From contig JBBRDW010000004.1 in NCBI GenBank assembly GCA_038203525.1, forward strand, positions 1-64,000: 64,000 nt of DNA, read 5' to 3'. Below the pieces are notes generated by a model that saw only the letters and a list, made by a program, of their open reading frames with translations, was not told the DNA's origin and did not search any database. Origin of the DNA: Limnovirga sp038203525 (GTDB taxonomy: Bacteria; Bacteroidota; Bacteroidia; Chitinophagales; Chitinophagaceae). The position numbers were made by a program, and so were the translations under genes. Position 1 is the stretch's first letter; every line of letters begins with the position of its first letter. Below are positions 26,038 to 35,053 of the stretch, in pieces.

Positions 26038-26095
26038 GTACAAGAGTGCGACGCAAGTAAAGCTTAATTAATATACTTCAGCCTGGGTCAAAAAA
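26038..26095 (+). repeat. R repeat, copy 11 (type I core)
   Basis: Exact core at 26038-26056, spacer, GCCTGGGTCAAAAAA, 90 bp before the serine hydrolase start. Confidence 0.87.
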
Positions 26096-26182
26096 TGTAT
26101 TAAAGAATTTTATAGATTTAGGATTGCTTGTAATATATTGTACCTTCTATCAAAAATCTATTCTAAAAAATAAAAAGTTGCC

Positions 26183-27463
26183 ATGAGAAAAATTTCATTT
26201 CGGTATTTTTTTGCACAGGTTACCTTCCTGATTCTTGTTCCTGTTTTACTTGATGCGCAGGTAATAGAAACTGCTGCTAAAAATAGGAATATTAATTACG
26301 ATAGGCTTGCCAAAATTGATGGGATGATCAATGATTATGTAAACAAACATTACATTAACGGTGCTGTAACCCTAGTGGTGAAAGATAACCAGCTGGTACA
26401 GTACAAAGGGTACGGCTATGCGGATATTGACGCGAAAACACCGATGCAGAAAGATGAGATATTCCGCATTGCATCGCAAACAAAAGCAGTTACGGCAGTG
26501 GGCATTATGATATTATACGAACAGGGAAAGCTGCTGCTTGATGAACCTGTTGCAGATTTTATTCCTGAATTTAAAAACCAGGTGGTGCTGGATAAATTTA
26601 ATGCAACCGACACAAGCTTTACCACAGTGCCTGCCAAAAGAGATATTACTTTCCGTGATTTGCTTACCCATACTTCGGGGCTTGATTACCCGGGCATTGG
26701 CAGCGAGAGTATGAAAGCCATCTATACCAAAGCTGCTATGTCGCCGGGCTTTGGAATCACAAAAGACGAAACTTTGCTATACAAAATGAAACAGCTTGGC
26801 AAACTACCGTTGGTACACCAGCCGGGAGATGCATGGACTTACGGTTTAAATTTTGATCTGCTGGGTTGTTTAATTGAAGTAATAAGTGGAACAAGGCTGG
26901 ACGAGTTTTTAACCAAAAATATCTTTGAACCGCTTGGTATGAAGGATACTTATTTTAACCTTCCGCAAGCTAAAGCAAACAGGTTGGCAACTGTTTATAG
27001 GGAAGATTCGTTGCAGCATGTAATAAAATGGGAAAACGGATATTTTGGCGCAGACCCTGCTTATCCGCTGGCCGATAAAAAATATCTTTCCGGTGGTGCC
27101 GATCTTTCTTCTACGGCGTTTGACTATGCCATTTTTTTACAGATGCTGTTGAATGGCGGCACTTACAATGGCCACCAGATATTATCGCCAAGAACAGTGC
27201 AGGCAATGACGACCAATCAGGTAAAACCAGGTTTGTTTGGTGACGATGATTTTGGTTTAAGCTTTGGAGTTACCAGTGAAAAGGCAGCTGGAAAGGGTAC
27301 GAGAAATAAAGGCACATTTTCCTGGGGCGGTTTTTTTGGAACCACTTATTGGGCCGATCCCAAAGAACATCTTATTTGCCTGATCATGACACAACAAACA
27401 CCCAACAGCCACTACCAGGTGATGGATAAATTTGAAACCATGGTTTACTCAAGTTTGAAATAG
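26183..27463 (+). CDS. Serine hydrolase, beta-lactamase/esterase family (paralogue 1)
   Basis: 426 residues with a signal peptide (about 1-25, ending LLDAQ). It has the class C beta-lactamase/EstB fold: nucleophile S98 and K101 in ASQTK, the GKLLLDEPVADFIPEF segment, FRDLLTHTSGLDYPGIG, and Y220 in YGLNFDLLG. These enzymes are mostly periplasmic esterases or D-Ala-D-Ala peptidases rather than true beta-lactamases; the substrate is not readable. A second copy of the gene follows at 27685 in the same direction, a tandem duplication. Confidence 0.92.
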   Translation: MRKISFRYFFAQVTFLILVPVLLDAQVIETAAKNRNINYDRLAKIDGMINDYVNKHYINGAVTLVVKDNQLVQYKGYGYADIDAKTPMQKDEIFRIASQTKAVTAVGIMILYEQGKLLLDEPVADFIPEFKNQVVLDKFNATDTSFTTVPAKRDITFRDLLTHTSGLDYPGIGSESMKAIYTKAAMSPGFGITKDETLLYKMKQLGKLPLVHQPGDAWTYGLNFDLLGCLIEVISGTRLDEFLTKNIFEPLGMKDTYFNLPQAKANRLATVYREDSLQHVIKWENGYFGADPAYPLADKKYLSGGADLSSTAFDYAIFLQMLLNGGTYNGHQILSPRTVQAMTTNQVKPGLFGDDDFGLSFGVTSEKAAGKGTRNKGTFSWGGFFGTTYWADPKEHLICLIMTQQTPNSHYQVMDKFETMVYSSLK

Positions 27464-27553
27464 AAACTCAACGTAAAAAATATATTTAACCTGAAACAGC
27501 AATTTGAAAAAAGGCATTTATGTGCCAGTCTGAGTTGCGGCTATTTAGCTTTT

Positions 27554-27573
27554 CTTGCGTCGGACAATTGTAC
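27554..27573 (-). repeat. Degenerate R core, copy 12
   Basis: CTTGCGTCGGACAATTGTAC: two changes from the type I core, between the two serine hydrolases. The left end is decayed (TGCGGCTATTTAGC). Confidence 0.6.
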
Positions 27574-27684
27574 TGTAGAATACAATTCGGCAATGTGCAA
27601 AATTTTGCAGTATCATACAAGCTTGTAACAAGATAGCTTATAGTCATTATTATTTTTTATCTTAATAATTTAAAATATACCAGC

Positions 27685-28950
27685 ATGATGAAGTTCCGTT
27701 TCGCCCCAATCGTTTTGTTGTTTATTGTAGCGTTTGCAGCCAATGCACAAACAATTCAAACCAATATAAAAAGCAGTGCTGTTAATTACGAAAAGCTGGC
27801 AAAGATCGATGGTTTGGTAAATGATTACATCAATAAAAACTGGTTAACCGGTGCAGTTTCCATTGTAATAAAAGACAACCAGGTTGTGCAGTACAAAGGT
27901 TATGGCGTTGCAGATATGGATACCAAAAAGCCCATGCAGAAAGACCAGATCTTCCGCATTATGTCGCAGACCAAAGCAATTACCAGTGTGGGTATTATGA
28001 TCTTGTACGAGCAGGGAAAATTATTGCTTGATGAATCTATTGCTGATTTTATCCCTGAATTTAAACACCCTGTAGTGCTTGATAAATTCAACGATGCTGA
28101 TACCACTTACACAACGGTCCCTGCCAATCGGGAAATTACTTTCCGCGATTTGCTTACCCATACCTCAGGCCTTGATTATACGGATATAGGCAGTTCAAAA
28201 GTGCAGGCCATTTATACTAAAAACCATATACCATCAGGCCTCGGTTATTTTGATGCAAGCCTGCTCGAAAGCATGAAAGCACTTGGCAAATTGCCATTAA
28301 GTTTTCAGCCTGGCGAAAAATGGCAGTATGGCTTAAACAGTGATTTGCTCGGTTGTTTAATTGAAGTAATCAGCGGTATGAATCTCGAAGTATTCTTAAC
28401 TAAAAATATTTTTGAACCGCTTGGTATGAAAGATACTTATTTCAATGTGCCTGCATCAAAAGCAAGCCGTTTGGCAGGTGTTTTTACTGAAGATGAGCAG
28501 GGTAAAATAATTAAATGGAGCCATGAGTTTCGCCATATAGATCCCGACTACCCCACCATGAACAAGCATTATTTCTCCGGCGGCGCAGGACTCTCTTCCA
28601 CTGCGTTTGATTATGCGGTTTTCATGCAGATGTTATTAAACGGCGGCACTTACAACGGGCATACAATTCTTGCAAAAAGAACGGTAGAAATGATGACCAG
28701 CAATCAAATAAAAGACGGTCTTTTTGGTGATGATTTTTTTGGATTAGGCTTTGGCATTACTTCTGCAAAGTCTGCCGCTAAAGGGCCGCGCAACGAAGGT
28801 TCCTTTTCATGGGGCGGTTATTACGGAACTACTTACTGGGCCGATCCCAAAGCGCATCTTGTGTGCCTTTTTATGACACAGCAAAGCCCCAACAGCCATG
28901 GCAATGTGGAATCAAAATTTGAATCCATTGTTTATTCGAGTCTCAAATAA
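27685..28950 (+). CDS. Serine hydrolase, beta-lactamase/esterase family (paralogue 2)
   Basis: 421 residues, collinear along its length with the gene at 26183 and sharing almost every motif: signal peptide ending AANAQ, SQTK nucleophile site in IMSQTKAITSVGIMIL, FRDLLTHTSGLDYTDIG, YGLNSDLLGCLIEVISG and the C-terminal SWGGYYGTTYWADPKAHL. The two probably arose by duplication and have since diverged mostly in the middle loop. They are probably transcribed separately, since a 220-bp gap with a degenerate R copy lies between them. Confidence 0.92.
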   Translation: MMKFRFAPIVLLFIVAFAANAQTIQTNIKSSAVNYEKLAKIDGLVNDYINKNWLTGAVSIVIKDNQVVQYKGYGVADMDTKKPMQKDQIFRIMSQTKAITSVGIMILYEQGKLLLDESIADFIPEFKHPVVLDKFNDADTTYTTVPANREITFRDLLTHTSGLDYTDIGSSKVQAIYTKNHIPSGLGYFDASLLESMKALGKLPLSFQPGEKWQYGLNSDLLGCLIEVISGMNLEVFLTKNIFEPLGMKDTYFNVPASKASRLAGVFTEDEQGKIIKWSHEFRHIDPDYPTMNKHYFSGGAGLSSTAFDYAVFMQMLLNGGTYNGHTILAKRTVEMMTSNQIKDGLFGDDFFGLGFGITSAKSAAKGPRNEGSFSWGGYYGTTYWADPKAHLVCLFMTQQSPNSHGNVESKFESIVYSSLK

Positions 28951-29052
28951 ATGCTATGGCTTTTTACTCCCTTACTTTCAGGAAAAGGCAGGAAAAATGC
29001 AGTAACGCGTTTTTTTATTAACTTCTATCTGCATTGCACAGATGGAAGCTTT

Positions 29053-29099
29053 ACGTGCAGCTTGCCCCTGCCTGGGCGGTGGTCGCACCCTTGTAATGC
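29053..29099 (-). repeat. R repeat with nested GC-rich insert (copy B)
   Basis: CGTGC, an insert of 23 bp (AGCTTGCCCCTGCCTGGGCG plus GTG), then GTCGCACCCTTGTAATGC. The insert is nearly identical to that of copy A and sits at the same place in the core. Confidence 0.6.
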
Positions 29100-29168
29100 A
29101 TTATTTTTTTCAGCAATTTGCCAGTCTGAAAACAGCTGTCATAACTTGTTACTTCCTAACTTACACGA

Positions 29169-29951
29169 ATGACAGGATTTATCATATTTATCATCTCAAT
29201 GGGTGTAATTATTTGGTTCGTTCTTAAAAAGCCATCTTCAGTTACCATTAAAGCTGAACTTCCGGAAGATTACAAAGATTTGCTTTTAAAAAATGTAGCA
29301 TTTTACCGGGCCTTAAACGAAGCCGGTAAAATACGTTTCGAAGAAAAGATAAACGATTTTCTTTCTTATGTAAATATTACCGGTGTAAATACTGAGGTTC
29401 TGGAACTGGATAAATTGCTGGTGGCAGCCAGCGCGGTAATTCCTGTTTTTGGTTTTGATAACTGGCATTATTACAACCTGCACACCGTACTACTGTATGC
29501 AGATTCTTTTAAGGCAGATAATTTTTCAACTGACGATAGGGAAAGAAACACACTTGGCATGGTAGGCACCGGCGCCATGCAGCAGATGATGATACTATCC
29601 AAACCGTCTTTGCACCAGGGATTTAAAAACGAAACCGATAAAAACAATACCGGTATTCACGAGTTTGTTCATTTGCTAGATAAGGCCGATGGAGAAACGG
29701 ATGGAATTCCCGAACAACTGCTCAGCAGACAATACACAATTCCCTGGCTGAAACTAATAAAAGAAAAAATGGATGAAATAAGAAGCGGGAAAAGTGATAT
29801 AAACCCTTACGGTTCCATAAGCAACACGGAGTTTTTTGCCGTTGCAGCAGAATATTTTTTTCAGCGGCCAGACCTGTTCAAAATAAATCATCCCCAATTA
29901 TCGCAGTTGATGGAAAAAGCTTTTCAGCAAAATCTTGAAACAAAAAAATAG
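29169..29951 (+). CDS. MtfA-like zinc-dependent peptidase (family M90)
   Basis: 260 residues. An N-terminal hydrophobic segment (FIIFIISMGVIIWFVL) anchors it in the membrane. The catalytic zinc motif is HEFVH in NTGIHEFVHLLDKADG, with the downstream FFAVAAEYFFQRP glutamate motif typical of M90 peptidases. Escherichia coli MtfA is a peptidase that also binds the repressor Mlc; binding of such a partner here is not implied. The residues before the catalytic core (YYNLHTVLLYADSF) match the family. Confidence 0.9.
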   Translation: MTGFIIFIISMGVIIWFVLKKPSSVTIKAELPEDYKDLLLKNVAFYRALNEAGKIRFEEKINDFLSYVNITGVNTEVLELDKLLVAASAVIPVFGFDNWHYYNLHTVLLYADSFKADNFSTDDRERNTLGMVGTGAMQQMMILSKPSLHQGFKNETDKNNTGIHEFVHLLDKADGETDGIPEQLLSRQYTIPWLKLIKEKMDEIRSGKSDINPYGSISNTEFFAVAAEYFFQRPDLFKINHPQLSQLMEKAFQQNLETKK

Positions 29952-29995
29952 ATCACTTTTGCAATCTGCTTTTTAACTGCGTAAAGTGCCGGAAC

Positions 29996-30051
29996 GTACA
30001 AGCGTGCGACGCAACGAAAGCTCAATAATGTTATTTAGCCGGGCTCAAAAA
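29996..30051 (+). repeat. R repeat, copy 13 (type I core)
   Basis: GTACAAGCGTGCGACGCAAC at 29996-30015, spacer AAAGCTCAATAATG/TTATTTAGCC forming a small imperfect stem, then GGGCTCAAAAA, upstream of the sigma factor. Confidence 0.87.
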
Positions 30052-30134
30052 CAAGTTGGCTCACCATTCTACAAGTCCCTGTTTTACAGAATAATGTTTA
30101 ATCTAATGACTTACAGATTGCTTATTTTTGGCTC

Positions 30135-30692
30135 ATGGCTTCAAAGTTAAATGCTTCAAAATGGGTTAGCGATTACAGCGATCTGTTGTACCGTTTTGCA
30201 ATTACCCGGGTAAATGATGCAGAAATAGCGAAGGATCTTGTTCAGGACACCTTTCTTGCAGCCTGGCGCAATTACGATAATTTTAAAGGCGCAATTTCGG
30301 AGAAAAACTGGCTGTACGCTATTCTTAAAAACAAGATCATTGATCATTACCGCAAGGCTTCTACCCGGTTAACAGACAGCCTGCCGGGTATGGCCGATGA
30401 AGAAGCTTATTTTGATGAAAACCAGCACTGGACTGCGTCTGCATCGCCCACAGAATGGGGTGCTGGCGAATCTAATATTGAGAAAAAAGAATTTTACGAA
30501 GTCTTGCGCAAATGTAAAAACAAACTGAAAGATATCCAGAATACCGTTTTTAGTTTAAAATACCTGGAGGGCATGGAGAGCGAAGAAATTTGTAAGGAAC
30601 TTAACATTACAGCGTCCAACTATTGGGTTTTAATTCACAGGGCCAAGCTTCAGCTACGGGCATGCCTCGAAAAAAATTGGTTCGTAAATTAA
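30135..30692 (+). CDS. ECF-type RNA polymerase sigma factor
   Basis: 185 residues of the extracytoplasmic-function sigma-70 type. Region 2 (LLYRFAITRVNDAEIAKDLV, DTFLAAWRNYDNFKG, LYAILKNKIIDHYRKAS) contacts the -10 element; region 4 (about 125-180: FSLKYLEGMESEEICKELNI, ASNYWVLIHRAKLQLRACLE) contacts the -35. The insert between them is longer than usual (SPTEWGAGESN). Together with the small gene that follows it forms a sigma/partner unit; the target regulon is unknown. Confidence 0.92.
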   Translation: MASKLNASKWVSDYSDLLYRFAITRVNDAEIAKDLVQDTFLAAWRNYDNFKGAISEKNWLYAILKNKIIDHYRKASTRLTDSLPGMADEEAYFDENQHWTASASPTEWGAGESNIEKKEFYEVLRKCKNKLKDIQNTVFSLKYLEGMESEEICKELNITASNYWVLIHRAKLQLRACLEKNWFVN

Positions 30693-30698
30693 GTGCAC

Positions 30699-30947
30699 AT
30701 GAAAGCGATGATTACCTGCCAGCAGGCAGTAAAATTTATTACAGAGAAAGAAGAGGATAAACTCTCTATAAAACAGCACCTGCAGTTGTGGCTGCACTTG
30801 AGTGTTTGTGCCATCTGCAGAATTTTTGAAAATCAGAACAAAGTCATTATCGGCAGCGCACCCCAACTTCATGAGCATATAGATGCATCGCTTTCCACGC
30901 ATGAAAAAGCATCTATTGTTGCAGTGTTGGAGAAAGACAATTTATGA
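30699..30947 (+). CDS. Small zinc-finger-like partner of the sigma factor
   Basis: About 82 residues from ATG 30699, beginning six bases after the sigma-factor stop (an in-frame GTG at 30693 is the alternative). The pattern of ITCQQAVKFITEKEEDKLS and then HLQLWLHLSVCAICRIF gives C-x..-H-x3-C-x2-C, resembling the zf-HC2 domain of anti-sigma factors but without a membrane segment. A soluble anti-sigma or sigma-modulating role is inferred from position and this motif. The stop overlaps the edge of an R copy. Confidence 0.8.
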   Translation: MKAMITCQQAVKFITEKEEDKLSIKQHLQLWLHLSVCAICRIFENQNKVIIGSAPQLHEHIDASLSTHEKASIVAVLEKDNL

Positions 30948-30948
30948 T

Positions 30949-30997
30949 CCCGGCTTTTAGCTTACTATTAGGCTTTCGTTGCGTCGCACTCTTGTAC
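30949..30997 (-). repeat. R repeat, copy 14 (type I core)
   Basis: CCCGGCTTTTAG end directly at the previous stop codon; core GTTGCGTCGCACTCTTGTAC at 30978-30997. Confidence 0.85.
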
Positions 30998-31092
30998 AAG
31001 GGTAATGGTATTCACCAACTTGGTTCTATCAACTTCAGGTTATGCCTGCAAAAACTTTAGGAATAAAATTGAACTATTGGTTGTATTTGCCA

Positions 31093-31698
31093 TTAAACAG
31101 AAAGTTTCCTTGACGCTATTTTACCAGCCTTTCCAAAACTTTCATAGCAGTATGCTTCTTCAAATAAATACAGGCCCGATGTTGGTAATTGCTTATTGAA
31201 TAAAGCATCTGCTTTTTTTGTAAGCGTGGATAAATGAATATTTCCATACTGGCAAAAATTAGCAAGTATGGTTTGGTCTTCATTCATTAAATAGAAAATG
31301 GGCAATGCAGCATTACAGCGAACCAGCCAAAATAAGCGGGGTATAAAAACGGCCAAATCTTTCGTTTTTATTTGAAGGCCACCGTTAAATTTTCTCCCTA
31401 CTTTTTCTGCCTCTAAAAACTGTAAAGATTCTTTTACCGGCGCATATTCATTTTCCTGCGAAAGCCAGGGGGCCGCCGTATCTCCAAGAAAAATAAGGGA
31501 TGTTATGTTCATATTAACTGCTAATTGTTGAAGTGCAGCAGCAATATTTTTTGCATGTCCTTTTGCGGATTTTGATGGCACAGAAAGTATATAACTTTCA
31601 TAAAGGTCCGGATAAGTAAACTGGTCGCTCACCGCAAATGTTGATGGAAACTTCGGATACAACCAATAGCATCTTTCCCTGTTTATTTTTTTAATCAT
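31093..31698 (-). CDS. Hypothetical protein, 201 residues
   Basis: Soluble by appearance, with no signal peptide or membrane helix. Landmarks are RERCYWLYPKFPS near the start, a hydrophobic strand-turn at ITSLIFLGDTAAPWLSQENE (about 95-115), then FIPRLFWLVRCNAALPIFYL and a basic C-terminus. I recognise no family. It starts 30 bp after the stop of the downstream peptidase-like gene at 31728 on the same strand, so the two may be co-transcribed. Confidence 0.6.
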   Translation of the reverse strand: MIKKINRERCYWLYPKFPSTFAVSDQFTYPDLYESYILSVPSKSAKGHAKNIAAALQQLAVNMNITSLIFLGDTAAPWLSQENEYAPVKESLQFLEAEKVGRKFNGGLQIKTKDLAVFIPRLFWLVRCNAALPIFYLMNEDQTILANFCQYGNIHLSTLTKKADALFNKQLPTSGLYLFEEAYCYESFGKAGKIASRKLSV

Positions 31699-31727
31699 TG
31701 CTTTATATTTTTTTGCCCCGCGGCGTT

Positions 31728-32756
31728 TTACTTTTCTGCTTTAAATGTTCCGCCGTCCACCTCTTTTATAAATTTTATGATGCCCGGATAAAAATGTTCC
31801 TGGTCATCCCACATAGCCAGGTGGCTACCATTTGGGCAGTACAAATAGTTTCCCTGCTTTACCTGGGTGCTCATCCATTTCATATATTCCGGATCCATTG
31901 TATCAAAATGAGCGCCTACGCTAAGGGTTGGTACGGTTATTTTGGGCAGGTCTGTGCTGCGGTCCCAGTTAATGAGGCGGCCCCCCGTTTTAAATTCACT
32001 CGGGCCCTGCATCATTACATAAATTTCATCGTTAACGTGTTTAAAAGTACGCATCAACGGCTCAGGCCAGTCGGGCAAACGGCAAAGGTGCTGTTTATAA
32101 TATTCGCTGAAAACCAGTTGCTGGTAAGTGGTGTCTTTAAACATGCCTTTTGCTTCATAATTCTGCAGCGAATCAACAAGCGTTTTACGCATCTGCCCAC
32201 GAAGAATCGCGTTGTACTTTTCATATGCAGGTATACTGGCCACCATATTACAAATGATTAAACCCTTTAAATTTTGCTGATATTTTAAAGCATATTCCAT
32301 AGCCAGTAAACCACCCCAGGAATTACCGAGCAAATAAAAATTATCGCTGTTTAAACCCAGTGCAATACGTACCTGCTCTACTTCTTCTACAAACCGTTCT
32401 GTGGTCCAGAGGCTGCTGTCTTTAGGCTGGTCGCTGTAATAAGAACCAAGCTGGTCGTACTCGATCATTTCAAAACCCTGCTTAGGGAAAAAGCTTTCAA
32501 AACATTCCATGTATTCATGCGTAAAAGCTGGGCCGCCATGTAACAGCAATACTTTTATGCGTGGGTTATTGCCGATGTCTTTGGTCCATACATTAAAAGT
32601 ACCCACAGAAGTTTTTATAGGAATCATTTTTACACCGCCGGTTTGCACACCAGAATCTTTGGTTGCAAAATAATTTTGTGCTGTTATTGTGTTTTCCTTA
32701 GGCTGCTTGGGGTTGCAGGCCACGGCAATTAAAAAAAGCAAAAGTAATTTTTTCAT
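31728..32756 (-). CDS. Proline iminopeptidase-like alpha/beta hydrolase lipoprotein
   Basis: 342 residues from ATG 32756 (MKKLLLLFLIAVACNPK), a lipoprotein signal with Cys14 as the probable lipidation site; an earlier in-frame ATG at 32798 would hide it. The alpha/beta-hydrolase core reads VLLLHGGPAFTHEYM (oxyanion region with HGGP, typical of proline iminopeptidases), then DQLGSYYSD and nucleophile elbow LGNSWGGLLAMEYA; the C-terminal GSHLAMWDD gives the histidine. Such enzymes release N-terminal proline; a different substrate is possible for an exported form. Confidence 0.9.
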   Translation of the reverse strand: MKKLLLLFLIAVACNPKQPKENTITAQNYFATKDSGVQTGGVKMIPIKTSVGTFNVWTKDIGNNPRIKVLLLHGGPAFTHEYMECFESFFPKQGFEMIEYDQLGSYYSDQPKDSSLWTTERFVEEVEQVRIALGLNSDNFYLLGNSWGGLLAMEYALKYQQNLKGLIICNMVASIPAYEKYNAILRGQMRKTLVDSLQNYEAKGMFKDTTYQQLVFSEYYKQHLCRLPDWPEPLMRTFKHVNDEIYVMMQGPSEFKTGGRLINWDRSTDLPKITVPTLSVGAHFDTMDPEYMKWMSTQVKQGNYLYCPNGSHLAMWDDQEHFYPGIIKFIKEVDGGTFKAEK

Positions 32757-32943
32757 AAAGCGTTTATTGGTATTGTAAAAGTTATTTTTAAAACACAAGG
32801 TTAGCTAATTTTTTCTACCCATCTTTTGAGTGCGGCATAAGGCAGGATTGCGTTGCATGCTGAACGTTACAGAGGTTCACACGCTCCCACGTTCCAATAG
32901 TTCACACGTTCTTTTACTGTTTTAACTTTTGGAACCCATGAAC

Positions 32944-33013
32944 TCGTGAACCTTGTGAACCTCGTGAACCTTGTGAACTTGTAAACGCATGAACTTGCAA
33001 ACTCGTCAACTTG
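32944..33013. repeat. Degenerate 9-bp tandem repeat
   Basis: GTGAACCTT / GTGAACCTC / GTGAACCTT / GTGAACTTG, decaying into GAACTTGCAAACTCGTCAAC. A reverse-complement echo (GGTTCACACG, AGTTCACACG) lies at 32873-32911. It is in a non-coding gap. Confidence 0.65.
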
Positions 33014-33030
33014 CTCATAGCTATTCTTCA

Positions 33031-33089
33031 GTACAAGAGTGCGACGCAACAGGCGATGCTATGAAATACAAATGCCGGGCTCAAAAAAT
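33031..33089 (+). repeat. R repeat, copy 15 (type I core)
   Basis: Exact core at 33031-33050, AGGCGATGCTA spacer, then TGCCGGGCTCAAAAAAT. Confidence 0.88.
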
Positions 33090-33121
33090 AATTCACTTTC
33101 AATTTTCAACTCATTACTTGC

Positions 33122-34666
33122 TTACCCCGCCCAACCTTCCCTATCGAGGCTTCGGTATTGAATGGCTTCGGCAAGATGCTCGGCTTTTATATCGGCACTG
33201 GCGGCAAGATCGGCAATGGTACGGCTCACTTTTAAAATACGGTCGTAGGCACGGGCACTAAGATTTAAACGTTCCATGGCTCTCTTTAACAGCGCTTCGC
33301 CGGCCTGGTTTATTACACAAATTTCACGCAGCTGTTTACTGCTCATTTGCGCATTGGCATACATACCAGGGTTGTTTTTATAACGCTCTGTTTGTATGTC
33401 TCTTGCTTTAATAACCCGTTCGCGGATAACCGCAGAATCTTCGCCTTTGGAGTTGGTATTGCTTAATTCACTGAAAGGCACCGGCGTAACCTCTACATGA
33501 AGGTCAATCCTGTCGAGCAGGGGCCCCGAAATTTTATTTAAGTATTTTTGAACAGCGCCGGGCGGGCAGGTGCATTCCTTCTCGGGGTGATTATAATAGC
33601 CGCAGGGGCAGGGGTTCATAGAAGCAATCAACATAAAGTTGGCGGGAAAATCGAGTGCCACTTTTGCACGTGAAATAGTAACCCGCCGTTCTTCCATTGG
33701 CTGGCGCATAACTTCCAGTACTGTTCTTTTAAATTCAGGCAATTCATCCAAAAATAAAACGCCATTGTGTGCAAGCGAAATTTCTCCAGGCTGCGGTATG
33801 CCACCGCCACCTACTAGTGCCACATCGCTGATGGTATGGTGCGGCGAACGGAACGGACGTTTACTTACCAGCGAAGTATTCTCCGGCAATTTACCGGCTA
33901 CGCTGTGGATCTTTGTTGTTTCCAGCGCCTCCAGTAAACTAAGGGGCGGCAGGATGGTTGGCAAACGTTTTGCCAGCATGGTTTTACCCGCACCAGGCGG
34001 GCCAATCAATATGGCATTATGCCCCCCTGCAGCCGCAATTTCCATGGCCCGCTTTATATTTTCCTGGCCTTTAACATCGTTAAAATCAACTTCAAATTCG
34101 TATTGGTTGTTAAAAAATTCTTCCCTCGTATTTACCACGACAGGCTGCAGAGAATTTTCGTTTTTAAAGAACTCAATTACCTCGTTGACATGGGTTACGC
34201 CATAGACCAGTAAGTTATTTACCATGCCCGCTTCCCGCTCATTTTGCTTTGGAACAATTAACCCTTTAAACCCTTCTTTGCGGGCCTGAATAGCAATGGG
34301 CAGCGCACCTTTTATTGGTTGAATACTGCCATCAAGGCTAAGCTCGCCCATAATTACATAATCGCTCAGGCGTTCTGGCGATTCAATTTGTTCGCTTGCA
34401 CCAAGAACGCCAATGGCAATGGGAAGATCGAATGCAGAACCGCTTTTTTTAATATCTGCCGGTGCAAGATTGATGACCAGTTTGGTGCGTGGCATGTAAT
34501 GACCGTTTGTTTTAATAGCGCTTTCAACACGCTGCAGGCTTTCTTTTACGGCGCTGTCGGGCAGGCCTACAATAAAATAATTTTGCCCGTTGCTTACGTT
34601 CACTTCAATTGTAATGGAAATGGCTTCTACACCATACACCGCACTGCCAAAAGTTTTTACAAGCAT
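33122..34666 (-). CDS. YifB/ComM family magnesium chelatase-like AAA+ ATPase
   Basis: 514 residues. The N-terminal ChlI-like domain (GVEAISITIEVNVSNGQNYF, IVGLPDSAVKES) precedes an AAA+ motor with Walker A GPPGAGKTMLAKRLP, Walker B HNGVLFLDELPEF and the VTISRAKVALDFPANFMLIA region. The C-terminal Mg_chelatase_C domain holds cysteines in MNPCPCGYYNHPEKECTCPPG. ComM in competent bacteria is a helicase that promotes branch migration in natural transformation; whether this organism is competent is not shown. It is monocistronic and complete. Confidence 0.94.
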   Translation of the reverse strand: MLVKTFGSAVYGVEAISITIEVNVSNGQNYFIVGLPDSAVKESLQRVESAIKTNGHYMPRTKLVINLAPADIKKSGSAFDLPIAIGVLGASEQIESPERLSDYVIMGELSLDGSIQPIKGALPIAIQARKEGFKGLIVPKQNEREAGMVNNLLVYGVTHVNEVIEFFKNENSLQPVVVNTREEFFNNQYEFEVDFNDVKGQENIKRAMEIAAAGGHNAILIGPPGAGKTMLAKRLPTILPPLSLLEALETTKIHSVAGKLPENTSLVSKRPFRSPHHTISDVALVGGGGIPQPGEISLAHNGVLFLDELPEFKRTVLEVMRQPMEERRVTISRAKVALDFPANFMLIASMNPCPCGYYNHPEKECTCPPGAVQKYLNKISGPLLDRIDLHVEVTPVPFSELSNTNSKGEDSAVIRERVIKARDIQTERYKNNPGMYANAQMSSKQLREICVINQAGEALLKRAMERLNLSARAYDRILKVSRTIADLAASADIKAEHLAEAIQYRSLDREGWAG

Positions 34667-34750
34667 AGTAGTTTTTTTATTTTATGGGTCGGGCATTTTT
34701 CATTGGTAGAACTGAAGAATATTTTATTAAACAGGTAATACCAGCTAATC

Positions 34751-34790
34751 TTTTTATGGCATCTTCGTTGCGTCGCAATCCGTTCATCTT
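34751..34790 (-). repeat. R repeat, copy 16 (variant core, paired)
   Basis: ATGGCATCTTCGTTGCGTCG then CAATCCGTTCATC: the normal left half with an altered right half. It pairs with copy 17, which has the same alteration in inverted orientation 200 bp away. Confidence 0.65.
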
Positions 34791-34975
34791 TTGAATATTT
34801 ATTGGGCTTCAGCTTTTGCAGGCTATAAGGCCGATTATTGCTACAGCGCACTTTTGTGCGAAAGCTAAAAAAAACCTGCCTTACGAATATAAGAAAACCC
34901 TGTAAGCAAACCCATCAAATGTTCTTTGCAGTAATGCTGCCGGTAAAATGTGAACCCAAAGCTGCCAACTTTACA

Positions 34976-35039
34976 ACCGATGAAGTGATTGCGACGCAAC
35001 GAAGAAGCTATAGCAAACAAATGCCGGTATCAAAAAAAA
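34976..35039 (+). repeat. R repeat, copy 17 (variant core, paired)
   Basis: GATGAAGTGATTGCGACGCA then ACGAAGAAGC, with right end ATGCCGGTATCAAAAAAAAT. The alteration (GATT where GAGT is normal) is shared with copy 16. The DNA between the two (34791-34975) has no gene. Confidence 0.65.
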
Positions 35040-35053
35040 TGAACATAATAATT

